From Biomphalaria glabrata (lineage: Eukaryota; Mollusca; Gastropoda; Planorbidae), in contig NC_074716.1 in assembly GCF_947242115.1 (NCBI RefSeq), positions 3,636,001 to 3,700,000 on the forward strand: a stretch of DNA of 64,000 nt, read 5' to 3'. This document shows, in pieces, positions 11,101-21,526 of the stretch (positions within the stretch are counted from its first letter, which is position 1; every line of letters begins with the position of its first letter). The notes beneath the pieces are model-generated. The model did no database searches. It was not told the origin of the DNA and worked only from the letters and a program-made list of their open reading frames with translations. A program made the position numbers and the translations under genes.

Positions 11101-13943
11101 GTTGGCAATGGTGCAGACATGGCCAACTACTCCTGGACTCAAACCTTGCAAGAAGTAGAGGTAAGCACCATAAGAGTTCAGCTGCTGTTTGATGGCTGCG
11201 ATTGCTTAAATAACCTGTTTTAGATTCAGATAGATATGTATTGGTAAAATTTTGATTAAACTTATTTCTGATTTGGTATATTTTATATGGGATTTCTTTT
11301 GTTGCTAGATCAAAGTTCCATTCCAAGTTGGCTTCCCACTCAAGAGTAGAGATTTGGTTGTCAATATTGAGAAGAAGGTTAGTGAACTGATTAATAATAA
11401 AACTGAAACATTTCAGATAAAGGTTTCTTTCATAGTAAAAACACCTGTAATTCGTTGTTAGAAGTGCATATATTGTAGACATATATATATTTTTAAGCAC
11501 CTGTATTGTAATATAATTTCTTTAATAATACTTATTTAAACAACTGTTATACAGAATTATTATTATTATTTTTTTAAAAGTTACTTTACAGGCCAGTTAA
11601 TATTTATTCAACATATTAATGTGCTTTATAAAATGAAAATGTCAAGAGTTTCATTAGAATGTTTTCTCCAAATTGTTGTAGTGATAAGATCCACAGAAAA
11701 AGACTCAAAATCTTGGTGCTGACAGGTTTTGAAAGGCATGAATGATATAGGGAAAAGTTGTCACGGAAATATTAGAATAACTAAAAGCCGAAGAACATGG
11801 ACAACTTTACATAGCTTATACTTCTTTGGGAGTTGAAAAAGACAACAAAGTAACGCTTTTGAAAAAAAAATACAAAAGTTAGCTTGATAGAACAAAGTAA
11901 ACATATTTCACAAGAGAACACTCTGAGCAAGTGTTGCCATATCAGTGTTTACAAAACCAATAGCAGTGACATGTAACAAAGACTTGATTTTTTTTGTGTT
12001 CTGGTTCCCTGTCTCTTTTGCTAAGTTTTATGACAAAACCATCAACATTAAATGTATAATTAACTAAAAAATTTTTGAACATTTTTTTTAGAAAGCTAAT
12101 GAGGTGGCTTCTAGGAACAGCATAATTGTTAGATCTAATAATACAGCAGGTGTAATACTTTTTCAAAATCTTTCCTATTTTCTTTTCAACAGAAACTCTG
12201 TGTCGGTCTAAAAGGTCATCCTCCTGTAATAAATGGTACGATGTACAATGAGGTCAAGGTAGATGAGTCAACATGGTGCATCGTGGATAGTAAAATGTTA
12301 CTAATTAACTTGGAAAAGGCAAGTGATTTCATTTTTTCATTAGTTCTACTAATTTTTAAAATCAAATTTCAGTTACTTTAGGTCACCCCTTACCTTCTTG
12401 GTATTCCTTTCAATAGGGTCTAGCACATCATTCAGAAAAATCAATGTACACTTTCACTTCTATAATAAAAACGCTAAAAGATTCATTATAATAGAAAAGA
12501 TTTTTTTTGTTAATATTAAGATTGTTTATCATCACTGTAATACATTAACTAAATTCTGTAGTCACTAAATATTTGTGTACCGGGACCATTAGTTAATAAT
12601 GTTTAATCTAACATTTTGCCAAATAATCTGTTCTCTCTTACCTGTAAAAATTTATGTGGTTTAAATTTTATAGTCTTGGTATTAGTAACATCATATTTGA
12701 TCCTAGAAAGAGTATGGTGAAATGGAGCAGTGTACATTAAAATGTGTAGTCTGGCTTACTGATACTGTTTTTCCTTACGGAAATTTGTTGTGATTACAAG
12801 GACTCTTTTCTCATATAAAGACAACACAACAGAAAAATACACATAAATAGGACAGACAACATAAAGAGTTCATTTACACACGGATATTTTGGTGCATTTC
12901 ATGTTCCCTGATCAATGAGTGGCGGTGATAGAGTCTGACCGAGTGAGGTACCAAGTATCCATCAACATCCATCCCAGTGGTACTAAAAGAACCAGGAGGA
13001 CTCTGGGCTGTTTCAACACATCCCTCCATTCAGATCTCTGCTGAGCCTTTCAACTCCATTTCCAAAACCCCAAGTTGTTGTAGATCTGCCTCCACATCAT
13101 CAATCCATCGCATTCGGGGTCTGCCTTTTGGTTTTTGCCTGTATACAATTTTCGCCCCTCTGTTCTCTGACATTCTTTCAAGGTGACATGCCCAACCTAG
13201 TCTGTTCTTTTTTATTTCTGTCATTATCAGTGGGTCTTCATAAAATTGATATATCTCATTTCCATCAACATCAAGCTTGCTAATTTTTGTCCAATCTGTA
13301 TTTAATGATTTAACAAAGACAAACAATTAGAGAAAAAAAGTAAATCCGAAGTAATGTAATCCCAATATGATGTACCAGTATCTTATAAGACAATATTCTT
13401 ATGTACGTAATTACATGGGGGACGTATGATTGATTATAGTATTTGCTCTGCAGGTGAATCAGATGGAGTGGTGGAGTAGAATTGTGACAACTGAACCAGA
13501 AATAAACACAAAGAAAGTTCAGCCTGAAAATTCCAAAGTGAGTTTCAGTTCATTGTGTACATTACATGTTGCTATTCTTTTCACTAAATTTGAAGGTTTC
13601 AATAGACTTTTGCATTCAGAATGGACATTTTAAAATATCTCCTGATGCTTTTTCTTCCTAGTTATCAGATTTAGATGGTGAGACACGTTCCATGGTGGAA
13701 AAAATGATGTATGATCAGAGACAAAAGGAACTTGGTCTGCCAACGTCCGATGAACAGAAGAAACAGGATGTTTTGAAAAAGTAAGTGTTGGAATACGATG
13801 CTCTTCGTTGTTTAAAGTAGCATTTGTTGACATTATAGGACAAAGATGTTTTCCAACCACACTCACACATCGGATTCATTTTTTATTTTAGATTCATGGA
13901 GCAACATCCCGAAATGGACTTCTCCAAATGCAAGTTTTCATAG
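5157..13943 (+). CDS. NUDC: NudC, nuclear distribution protein (dynein/HSP90 co-chaperone)
   Basis: Ten coding exons: 5157-5237, 9084-9161, 9738-9953, 10221-10286, 11044-11160, 11309-11377, 12193-12318, 13454-13537, 13662-13780, 13892-13943. They total 1008 bp, or 335 residues (human NUDC 331). The N-terminus [20 protein letters not shown] and the FLARKTDFY segment are NudC family hallmarks. A Lys/Glu-rich coiled coil spans residues ~60-125, followed by an acidic [16 protein letters not shown] linker. The CS domain spans ~173-262 ([38 protein letters not shown]). The C-terminus is [20 protein letters not shown], then EMDFSK. Known role: dynein-linked nuclear migration, mitosis and folding of WD40 proteins. 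Exon 7 ends with a GC donor (AAG|GCAAGT at 12319), the only non-GT donor in the gene. Intron 1 is 3.8 kb and holds a LINE. Confidence 0.97.
5238..6250. other. AT-rich part of NUDC intron 1
   Basis: About 1 kb of very AT-rich, low-complexity DNA made of TATA, CTAGA and AGATCT-like words. No gene or recognisable mobile element is seen here. Confidence 0.6.
6250..8335 (+). mobile_element. LINE-A, 5'-truncated non-LTR retrotransposon (jockey/CR1-like)
   Basis: The piece at 6272-6604 ends in [19 protein letters not shown], the linker between endonuclease and reverse transcriptase. The reverse transcriptase follows in consecutive frames: [18 protein letters not shown] (6737-6967), then 6951-7544 with [56 protein letters not shown] and the catalytic [11 protein letters not shown] further piece, [12 protein letters not shown] and [12 protein letters not shown], lies at 7577-7759. 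Frame changes near 6965 and 7540 and several stops break the product. The 3' end near 8312 has a short ATAAGATAAGATA-type tail. The endonuclease is missing. Smaller copies of the same family occur at about 4070-4200, 44160-44335, 52038-52092 and 60789-60955. The clade call rests on motif style only. Confidence 0.9.
8336..9083. other. Rest of NUDC intron 1
   Basis: No gene and no clear repeat in this 0.75 kb of ordinary AT-rich intron. Confidence 0.5.
9445..9625 (+). repeat. tRNA-derived SINE, family 2
   Basis: A GC-richer block in NUDC intron 2. It has a B-box-like GGGGTTCTAACCCTGCC, preceded about 50 bp upstream by a degenerate A-box region (GTTGGATGGCTGCC). A CCATCCCCCATCGTCCTGCA block and an AT-rich tail follow. 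It is unlike family 1 in sequence and reads rightward. Boundaries are approximate. Confidence 0.55.
10461..10995. mobile_element. GC-rich ~515-bp insertion with target duplication, unclassified
   Basis: NUDC intron 4 switches abruptly from AT-rich to GC-rich DNA. The block is bracketed by ATAATGAGACCTGAT-like sequence on the left (about 10463) and ATAATGAGACCAGAT on the right (about 10984). That is a direct repeat of 10-15 bp with one mismatch. The interior has short palindromes such as CCCCACGTGGGG and ACCCTCTCTCGAGGGT. No conserved protein is readable. It is probably a non-autonomous retroposed element. The family is unknown to me. Confidence 0.55.
12880..13330 (-). mobile_element. LINE-D C-terminal fragment
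   Basis: On the minus strand, 13326-13030 reads [19 protein letters not shown] and [20 protein letters not shown]. That is the post-reverse-transcriptase tail seen in many animal LINEs (the LGH-ERM then GRPR-RWxDDVExDL pattern). No RT domain remains. It lies antisense in NUDC intron 7, the intron that begins with the GC donor. Confidence 0.8.
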
Positions 13944-15626
13944 GCGCTCAACTCTTTTGGTGTATGTCTTTGTGGTGGTTTGTTTTCGACTGAGACGGGT
14001 GATATTTTTGGTTGGATGACCTTTGGGATTAGTATAGTGTCATCTTGATTTTAACTATTGCAATTCATTTACCAGTACTTCTTCTTCTAAAAAAATGTTA
14101 CAAATTAAAAACCTTATTAGAAATGCTTTTAATGTTTTACTACATGGACTGAAGAAGTGTCGTTTCTTTTTATGTTTTGCATACATTTGTAGCTCAAATC
14201 ATCAATTGAATTATACTGTTGTCAGTATTCTGAAATGCTTTTCTTTTAAAACCTATACGCTGTTATAGTTGACACGGCAGTGTTTCTTGATTGAGACATT
14301 TTGATTTCTTCCATACATTTGATAGCATCATGTTATTTCATTATACTGTCCCATGTCATGCTGTTCTGAAAGTAGAGCGGTTGATTTGTTGCAAATTTTT
14401 TTATAGTAACATTTTTAATCATGAAAATAAATTTGGTTTTATCATCATCCCTTGTGTGTAGAATCTGTGTTCCAGTCATAATTTGTATGTATTGGTTTAG
14501 ACTGCTATGATCTCTAAGAAATATTCAGGCAAGAGAAATCATAATTTGGATGTATTGGTTTAGACCTGCTATGATCTCTAAGAAATATTCAGTTAAGTGA
14601 GGTGCTCCTAAATTCTGTTCATAACTCAAGATTGTGTGTGAAAACGCACACTTCCTTAATTGTCTAAGATGATTTCAAAATTAGACTAGACCACTAGGAG
14701 TGTGCTGAAAATGTGACCAGAGGAAAAGTTGGCTAAATAGTTAGATAAAGCAAACAAGCCCCTTTTGACAGTCTATTGATGTTCTTAGTTCTAATGATAA
14801 TGGAGAGCCATTCAATTACTAGTAGGCTGGTGTCTTAATCATACACTTGTTAACGTAATTGAATCGTAGCAAATACTTTCACCACTTCCATATCATTGAT
14901 AAAATAAACAACCTACATATTTTCCATCTCAAAGGAAATTGCCCTCTGCCTCAGTTATCAATTTGCGATACCATATCTTGTTTTTATAATAAAATGTTGA
15001 ATTGAACTTAACATTTCAAAAATATTTTTGTTTGTCTTCACTGATTATTTCAGTATGCTTCAATGTATCAAATTTCATATAAAGAAAAAAAAACAACAAC
15101 AAGATAATGAGAATCAGTCACTTTAATTCACAATTGACCAACAACTTCAATGTTTTTACAACACAACAGCAATAAGATATGCAACATTCTGACTAGTCCT
15201 CACTACCCACTAACTTGTGATCTGATGTAACAAAATACAGCAATACAAATAAATAAAGAATCAAAAAACCTTACTCAGCCCTGCAACAATCCAAATCCTT
15301 TTAAAAGAAAAAAAAACAACCCATAAAAACACATACGACCATCAACTTAAAATTTTGAATAACAACAATGGTTATCAAACTGCTGTATTATTTCAAATTG
15401 AAAGCAAATACCCATCTTCAAGTTAAAAACAAATATTTGTTTACAAAATTTGTAAATCTTTTTTTGACATATACTTTTTTTTTCTTTAATGCTTTAAAAC
15501 TTGTACTAAAACTTCATTGCATTAATGTTCTAAAAGCAACCTTTGATTTCTCTTTTGCGTTTTGCTCTTTTACAATTCACTAACATAGCTAAAAGACAAA
15601 ATAAATATTGTGTTGAAGAATCACTA
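13944..15626. other. Tail-to-tail interval NUDC / ORC3
   Basis: Holds the 3' UTRs of both genes. A near-perfect tandem duplication of about 60 bp lies at 14475-14592 (TTTGTATGTATTGGTTTAGAC unit, repeated with few changes). No other gene is seen. Confidence 0.6.
14426..14431 (+). terminator. Candidate NUDC polyadenylation signal
   Basis: AATAAA lies 483 bp after the NUDC stop codon, followed by a GT-rich stretch (CCCTTGTGTGTAG) about 25 bp downstream. It is the best placed signal in the 1.7 kb between NUDC and ORC3. Another AATAAA at about 14987 is possible. Confidence 0.55.
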
Positions 15627-16259
15627 TTACCAAGTCAAACGAGTCACATGATCCGTTTTCCTTTGAGTTCCTTTAATAAAGCCAAGAAATTGAAGCTCCG
15701 AAACAGCTCTGATGAACCTTGCCCTTTGTTCAACTGTAGGCCCTTTGCTCTTAGATTTTTTTTGGTTTTCAGGTCCATTGTTTGATGAAATAATCATAAC
15801 AAAAGCTTGAAGCCAGTCGTAAAGGTTTACTAGTGTCCCACATTCAAGGTGAAGCTTGTAAACAATACAAAGATCTGGCATGCTTGATAGAATAGAATCA
15901 GAACCACACTGGCAACAAGGACAAGACAGCAATTTACCTGGTTCGGTTAATGCTGTTTGGATTGCGTACCTAGGGGATGGTCTTATTTGTTCCTTGACAG
16001 CAGCCAATTCATTAAAATACAAAACTTCATGCAAAGATAGTGACATGGGACTAACAAGAGAACATTTGAAGTGATTGTCTAAATAACTGAGAATCTCTTC
16101 TCTTAAGCGCTCGTAAGGTGACCTTTTTCGAGAAGATGACATTGATTGCAGTTTCTCCTTGAGTTCATGCAGTTTAGCCCTTTGTGGTAGTATTTTAATC
16201 TCAGCTTCACCTGATCAAAAAGAAGTGAAAGTATTTTAAATTTTTGAACCAAATTCAGC

Positions 16260-16291
<32 letters not shown>

Positions 16292-19200
16292 TTAAACAGC
16301 CAACCAGCCAGGAAAATATTAGTCCATCACATCTTTATTTATTGTATTTTCTAAAGCTCAAATAGTCCTCGAATGCTGAGCGCGTCAGACATTTACCACT
16401 TTAACTCTAATGTCAAGGCTGTTCTACTGTATGATTCTGAAAAATGGAGAACAACTGAAGCCACAACAAAAAAAAATACAGACCTTCATCAACAGATGCC
16501 TGAGAAATATCCTAAAAATACACTGGTATGACAAAGTAGAAAACACCAAACTGTGGGAGATGAGTGGACGGAAAATATAGAAGCGCAGATCTTAGAGAGG
16601 AAGTGGAGATGGATTGGTCACACCCTTAAAAAAGATGCCAGCAACAGAGCTAGGCAGGCCTTAGAGTGGAACCCCCAGGGAACAAGACGCAGAGGAAGAC
16701 TAAAAAGAACATGGCGACGCAGTGTACTTGAAGAAGCCAAGAAGACAGGGAAGAGCTGGGAAACCATAAAATAACTAGAGACAGTGGAGAGTGGCGTGTT
16801 TTTGTCGAGGCCCTATGTTCCATGAGGAGGAGTGATGATGATATCTTTATTTATTGTATTTTCTAAAGGTCAAATAGTCCTCCTTGAATGCTGAGCTGGT
16901 TTGGTCATATGACATATTGTATGTAAAACTTGACTTCCTAACAAAAGTCATTCTTCAAGGTACAGCGGATGGAGCAAGGGGTCGCCTAAAAAAAAAAAAA
17001 GCTGGCCGGATAACATAAAAGAATGTGAGTAATAAGAAAATAAACTATACTGGGTGGCCCAAAGATTGGTTAAGTATCTGCTTTGAAAGCAATAAGACCA
17101 TTTTTTTTAAAGCCAATTTTAGAATATGGAATACCATATGGAATAACTAAAATAGCAGAAGAATTATGATAGCACCATTAGAAAAATGAAAAGGTTGCTG
17201 GAAATAAAAAAGCTAATAAGGACGATGTAAGCTACAACATCATGCATTGATAACTTGTTTCAAAAAAATGAAAGCATTTCAATATTTACAATGAACAGTG
17301 GATCAAAAAATTACTTAATTGACAAAAATAAAAGGAGTAATAGCAGTTGACAACTTGGAATTCTATAACACAACATTCTTCATGTCGGAGATTTTAAAAA
17401 CACTTAAAAAACAACTCACCATTTTGCCTGGAAGGGTGTGAAACAATTTTGTTTGATAATAATCTTGCCAATCTCCTTTTATCATTGCTAGTCTTAAATT
17501 ACACGTAAATTTTGAAGCCAGAATTTTGTATACTCAATAAGAAGATTATTAAAAGATTATTATTATTAAAAAAAAAGTAATGTTCCCCTTTCAGACCTTG
17601 CAATCTATAGAGAGCTTAAGTAAAGGTCATTTGTTTCTGTGGCCCATGGCTAATGAGGACATGTGGCCAGCACAATGATTAACCACTTTAACTTTTGTCT
17701 AACTTTTGACAAGTACCCATCAGAGTTAACCACTTTAACTTTTGTCTAACTAATGACAAGTACCCATCAGAGTTAACCACTTTAACTTTTGTCTAACTAA
17801 TGACAAGTACCCAATAGAGTTAACCACTTTAACTTTTGTCTAACTAATGACAAGTTCCCATCAGAGTTGGGCGGACTCAGAGAAGTGGATGATGGTCTCA
17901 AGTTCAAACCCTAAGAACTAGATTATTTTCATTCAGCTAGTAATTTGAGCCTTATTGTGTTTAAACTGAGCACCATAAGAAGCTGGACTGTTTCATGCGA
18001 ACAACCCTCCCTCTCGTGTTTACAAGAGATTGAGCCAGAGTTTGTTAAAAAAAAAAATGTATATGATGGTTTAGAATTATTAAAGCAACTTTTTCTCATC
18101 CTAAAATAATATAAAAATAATTTCAATAAAAGAAGATTTGTACCTGGAACAGATTCTTCAATTTCATCATCTAAATGCTTCAGTCTGTATCTAAACTTAT
18201 TGACATCTTCATTCAGCCTGAGCAAAGTCTTCTCTGATGTCTGACTTTCAATAGTCTTTAAACAAGACCCCAGAAGTTCACAAAGTTCATCAAAGCACAT
18301 CAAACGAAGGAAAAAGAAAGCCTGTTTGTAGCCTTCAGATTCTTGGATGGTCTCACTCAGGCAAGTGCTGTACAGTTCTCTGAGATGTTTACCTAATGGA
18401 AACTTTGGCAGATTTTGACCGAGACAGTGTAAAAAAGACAACGTAGGGAAAAAAACTTTGTGGAATGAATGCAAGTTTTTAACTTCTTGTGCAAGTCTAA
18501 TCTTCACGGCAGCACAATCTGATACAGTTTTAGCTTGTACAGGACCAGGTGTGCCTTCAACGTATCTGAAATAAGATTACGATTACATGATTATAAAAAT
18601 GATATTGAAACAACGTTTTTTATGTAAACTTGAGACTAGATCATGTGAAAAGTTTAAAAAGTAACACAAAGTTTTAATTTTTTAAAATGTTGACAGAACA
18701 TAAAACAACAAAAAATATCATTAAAGCATTTATATGTAGGGCAACTAAAAATATAAATAAAGCTACAAGTAAGTAAGGTTCCCCTTTCAGACCTTGTGGT
18801 CTATAGGGTCAATGATGTAAAGGTCATCTGTTTCTGTGGCTAACAAGGGTGTCATGTGGCCAGCACATCGACCAACCACCTTTACTTTTCCCTAACTAAT
18901 ATCAGGTACCCATTAGAGCTGGGTGGACTCCAGAGGCGCCCGAAGATCCGAAATTACAAATCCCAGTCTTCGAACCCCGGTCTCCGGTTCAGAAGCCAAA
19001 CGCTTTACCGCTCAGCCACCACGCCTGATATATACACACACAATATAAGACCACAAAAAATTTTGACAGAAGAAGACAACAAAAAAGTTGACAACGCATT
19101 AGTCATTACAAGTAAAGGCAGCCAGAAATTTTAAATGGGTAAAACACTAAAATGAAGTTGAATGTTGTCAAGAGCCCATAGTATAGTATAGTATATGGAT

Positions 19201-20893
19201 TAAATCTGCTAATGAAACCAGAGCACGATGGCCAATTTGAGATTCTCCGCTTGAAATATAGAAGAATTTATTATTAGTTTGTTCAAATGTTCAAACACTG
19301 GCATGTAATTTAATTGAAAAAAAAAAGGTAAATATTTTTCACTTAATAACATGGACAAATACTGCAAATCTTTTTAGTAACAAGTATGTTACTAAAATAC
19401 AAATATGAAACAGTAATTTTGCTATTAGAACCAACCTCATAAATGATGGATGCCTTCGAAAATGTTCAATCTCAGCCTGTGTTAGTTTTGATGCAATAGC
19501 ATCAACATCTTCCACTGGACAACATAGCTCACTGAGAGGATTTCTAAGGAAGTGCTCTAGCATACAAAGCTTAAACCCCTGGATAAAATTGACAATAGAA
19601 AAGTCATGGTAAAGGAAGTTATCCAGAAGAAAGTTCAACACTTTGGGGCCTAGTTTGAAGGGAATGCTGGGTGTCATGATGAGTTTATCCAACAAATGTG
19701 TGAGGTATTGTGACGCTGGTGGAGCATGAAACTTCTCCATGCACATCAATGAAGATGTACTCGATGATAGAATCTGATGAATCGCAGTAATTGCTGTGGC
19801 TATTCCCAAAACTAATACTATGGGTAAGGTTGAAAGGTAGCTGCTACATAGAGAAATGAAATCATGCAAAACGCTTGCATTCATATTTTCAATATCCTCA
19901 ATCATAATAACAATATGAGGCTTTGAATCCTGTTTTTCTGTTTCATCGACCGACTTGAGGTCTAACGTCTTTTTCCTAGGACTGGCAAAGGTTTTGGCTT
20001 TTTTTCTAGGAGACTGATCATCGACATAAGTTCGGCATTTTTCAGAATACCACTTAGATAAAGTAGACATGCTGACAGTGCGTTTTCTCCGTACTGATTT
20101 TTTTAAGGAAACTGTATTATCAACATCAATGCTTTCATCAATAAAACTATCATCCAAATCAATATCCTCTGGGTTTATCAATGTGTTAGTTAGTTGATTA
20201 TAAATGCTATTAATCAGAGAAGAGATACGTAGACAATCTTTTGGTAACAGACGGGCTACAAATGGTGTTACTTTTGCCTTGATTATATAGTTCATATTGG
20301 AAAACATGACTCCATGGTCTGGTGTATTAACACCTGTTACCAAGACAGCAGTTGGAATCTCAGTGATTGGAAGTCTGTGAATATCATGTCTATCTTTATG
20401 GCAAGATAAAATAAATGCAACTAAATCATCGAAAATTTGGGCATTTAAATCTGATCTCAGCACATCAATTTGAACAGAAAGCTCGTCCCACTGCTTGGCA
20501 TAGTGCTTCAGTCTATGCTTGATAAATTTATCATCTTCATCTGGCAAATAATTTATCTCATTAGCCCGCTTATATTTTCCTTTTGATACAAAGCATCCCT
20601 GAAACAAAAATTAAAATTGCATTAGTTAGTTAACTGAAAGCAATGGCTACTGATGTTAATAATATTGAACATTGATTCAAATAATTGGCAATACCAGAAT
20701 CAGTGATTAGAATGATTAGATTAGTGACTAGTCACAATTAATGAATTATTATTTATAATTAGTGAAATCAATTTTAAAACTGAATTAGAATCTTCAATCT
20801 AGTTTCAATTAGCCAAGGGCAAGGCAATTTCAATTTGATTCCAGGACAAACTTTACAAACCGTAGAAACCGATGTGGCTGTATTTGTAGACAT
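15627..20893 (-). CDS. ORC3: Origin recognition complex subunit 3
   Basis: Four coding exons on the minus strand: 20893-20861, 20598-19436, 18565-18144, 16210-15627. They total 2202 bp, or 733 residues (human ORC3 711). The 11-residue first exon joins in phase to GCFVSKG, matching the GCFVFK start of vertebrate ORC3. Family blocks follow: ITEIPTAVLVTGVNTPDH, IVIMIEDIENMNASVLHDFI, a FLLDNFLYHDFSIVNFIQGF segment, KFPLGKHLRELYSTCL, and the C-terminal winged-helix part ending ARFIRAVSELQFLGFIK and KTDHVTRLTW. A polar, acidic insertion (around DIDLDDSFIDESIDVD) and Lys/Arg-rich patches interrupt the AAA-like region. Known role: a core ORC subunit that helps load MCM at replication origins and has no ATPase motifs of its own. 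Four coding exons is few for this gene. It shares a 633-bp upstream interval with POLRMT. Confidence 0.97.
16381..16842 (+). mobile_element. LINE-E 3' fragment inside ORC3 intron 3
   Basis: Plus-strand C-terminal LINE sequence: KIQTFINRCLRNILKIHWYD (with small interruptions), then RKWRWIGHTLKKDASNRARQ and EWNPQGTRRRGRLKRTWRRS (16553-16774), ending in a GAT-repeat tail near 16842. It sits between near-identical ~50-bp direct repeats at 16331-16380 and 16843-16895. It is an insertion fossil with no intact RT domain. Confidence 0.85.
16885..17035 (+). mobile_element. LINE-G fragment (third LINE tail type)
   Basis: The decayed frame beginning near 16885 reads MLSWFGHMTYCM, and a shifted frame further on gives LKKKKSWPDNIKE. 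These resemble the LSWFGHV...GRxKKxWxDNIKEW tail of another animal LINE group. It lies directly downstream of LINE-E. It is short and broken by stops. Confidence 0.5.
17577..17895 (-). repeat. SINE family 1 copy with internal 47-bp tandem expansion
   Basis: Starts with the TTCCCCTTTCAGACCTTGC block. The middle TAACCACTTTAACTTTTGTC segment is repeated about four times with a 47-bp period (starts near 17681, 17728, 17775 and 17822). The element then resumes with the TTGGGCGGACTCAGAG block. It is in ORC3 intron 3. Confidence 0.8.
18775..19027 (-). repeat. tRNA-derived SINE, family 1
   Basis: Well preserved copy in ORC3 intron 2. It runs from the TTCCCCTTTCAGACCTTGTG block through the central TGTGGCCAGCACA block to the antisense tRNA-like head (TTTACCGCTCAGCCACCACG). 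The head is on the right and transcribed leftward, the same way as ORC3. Confidence 0.85.
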
Positions 20894-21526
20894 GGTAGTA
20901 AATTACATTTAGATGGTTCACTACTGTCGAGACTAGATCTAGCATAAATCTAGAAATAATCTAGATTTGGTTATATCTTTCTAGTTTATTATATCTACTA
21001 ATCTATTCTATAGTCAGTATAGAGTTACTATAGAGAATGGTACTTGGCTAAATCTACATTTAGATTTACTCATCAGTCTAGAGCAGTGTAGAAACTTGAG
21101 TACGCGGGGAAATAAACAAAAATATCTCTAACACTAAAGAGCTATAAAATGTATTTACCAGATTTTTAAAATGATCCCATTAAAAAGAAAAGGTCAAAAG
21201 TAGGCCTATTAGTTTTCCAAAAACAATATTTTAAATTTAATTTAAAACAGTACTAGAGTTTAAGAGAACACCTAGCCTCTAGATGAAATATGTATAAAAT
21301 TCACAATTACAATTTTCGTCTTAAATAAATGTTTAATTCCTATAGATATATAGAACTATAGTGAAGGTAAAGTCCTATAGATTTAAATTATATAAAAATT
21401 TGTTTTATCCTTGGTGGCAATAGGTGCATGTGGTTTTATACAATACAAGGTCGTCTGGAACTGGTTATAGTTATAGTATAAGTTATAGATATCTAGGGTT
21501 ATATACATCTAATTTAATGTTTAAAA
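20894..21526. promoter_or_regulatory. Bidirectional promoter interval, ORC3 / POLRMT
   Basis: The 633 bp separate the divergent start codons of ORC3 (minus) and POLRMT (plus). Like the other head-to-head interval it is rich in AGATCTAG/CTAGA words. No core promoter motif can be placed with confidence. The regulatory call comes from gene layout. Confidence 0.5.
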
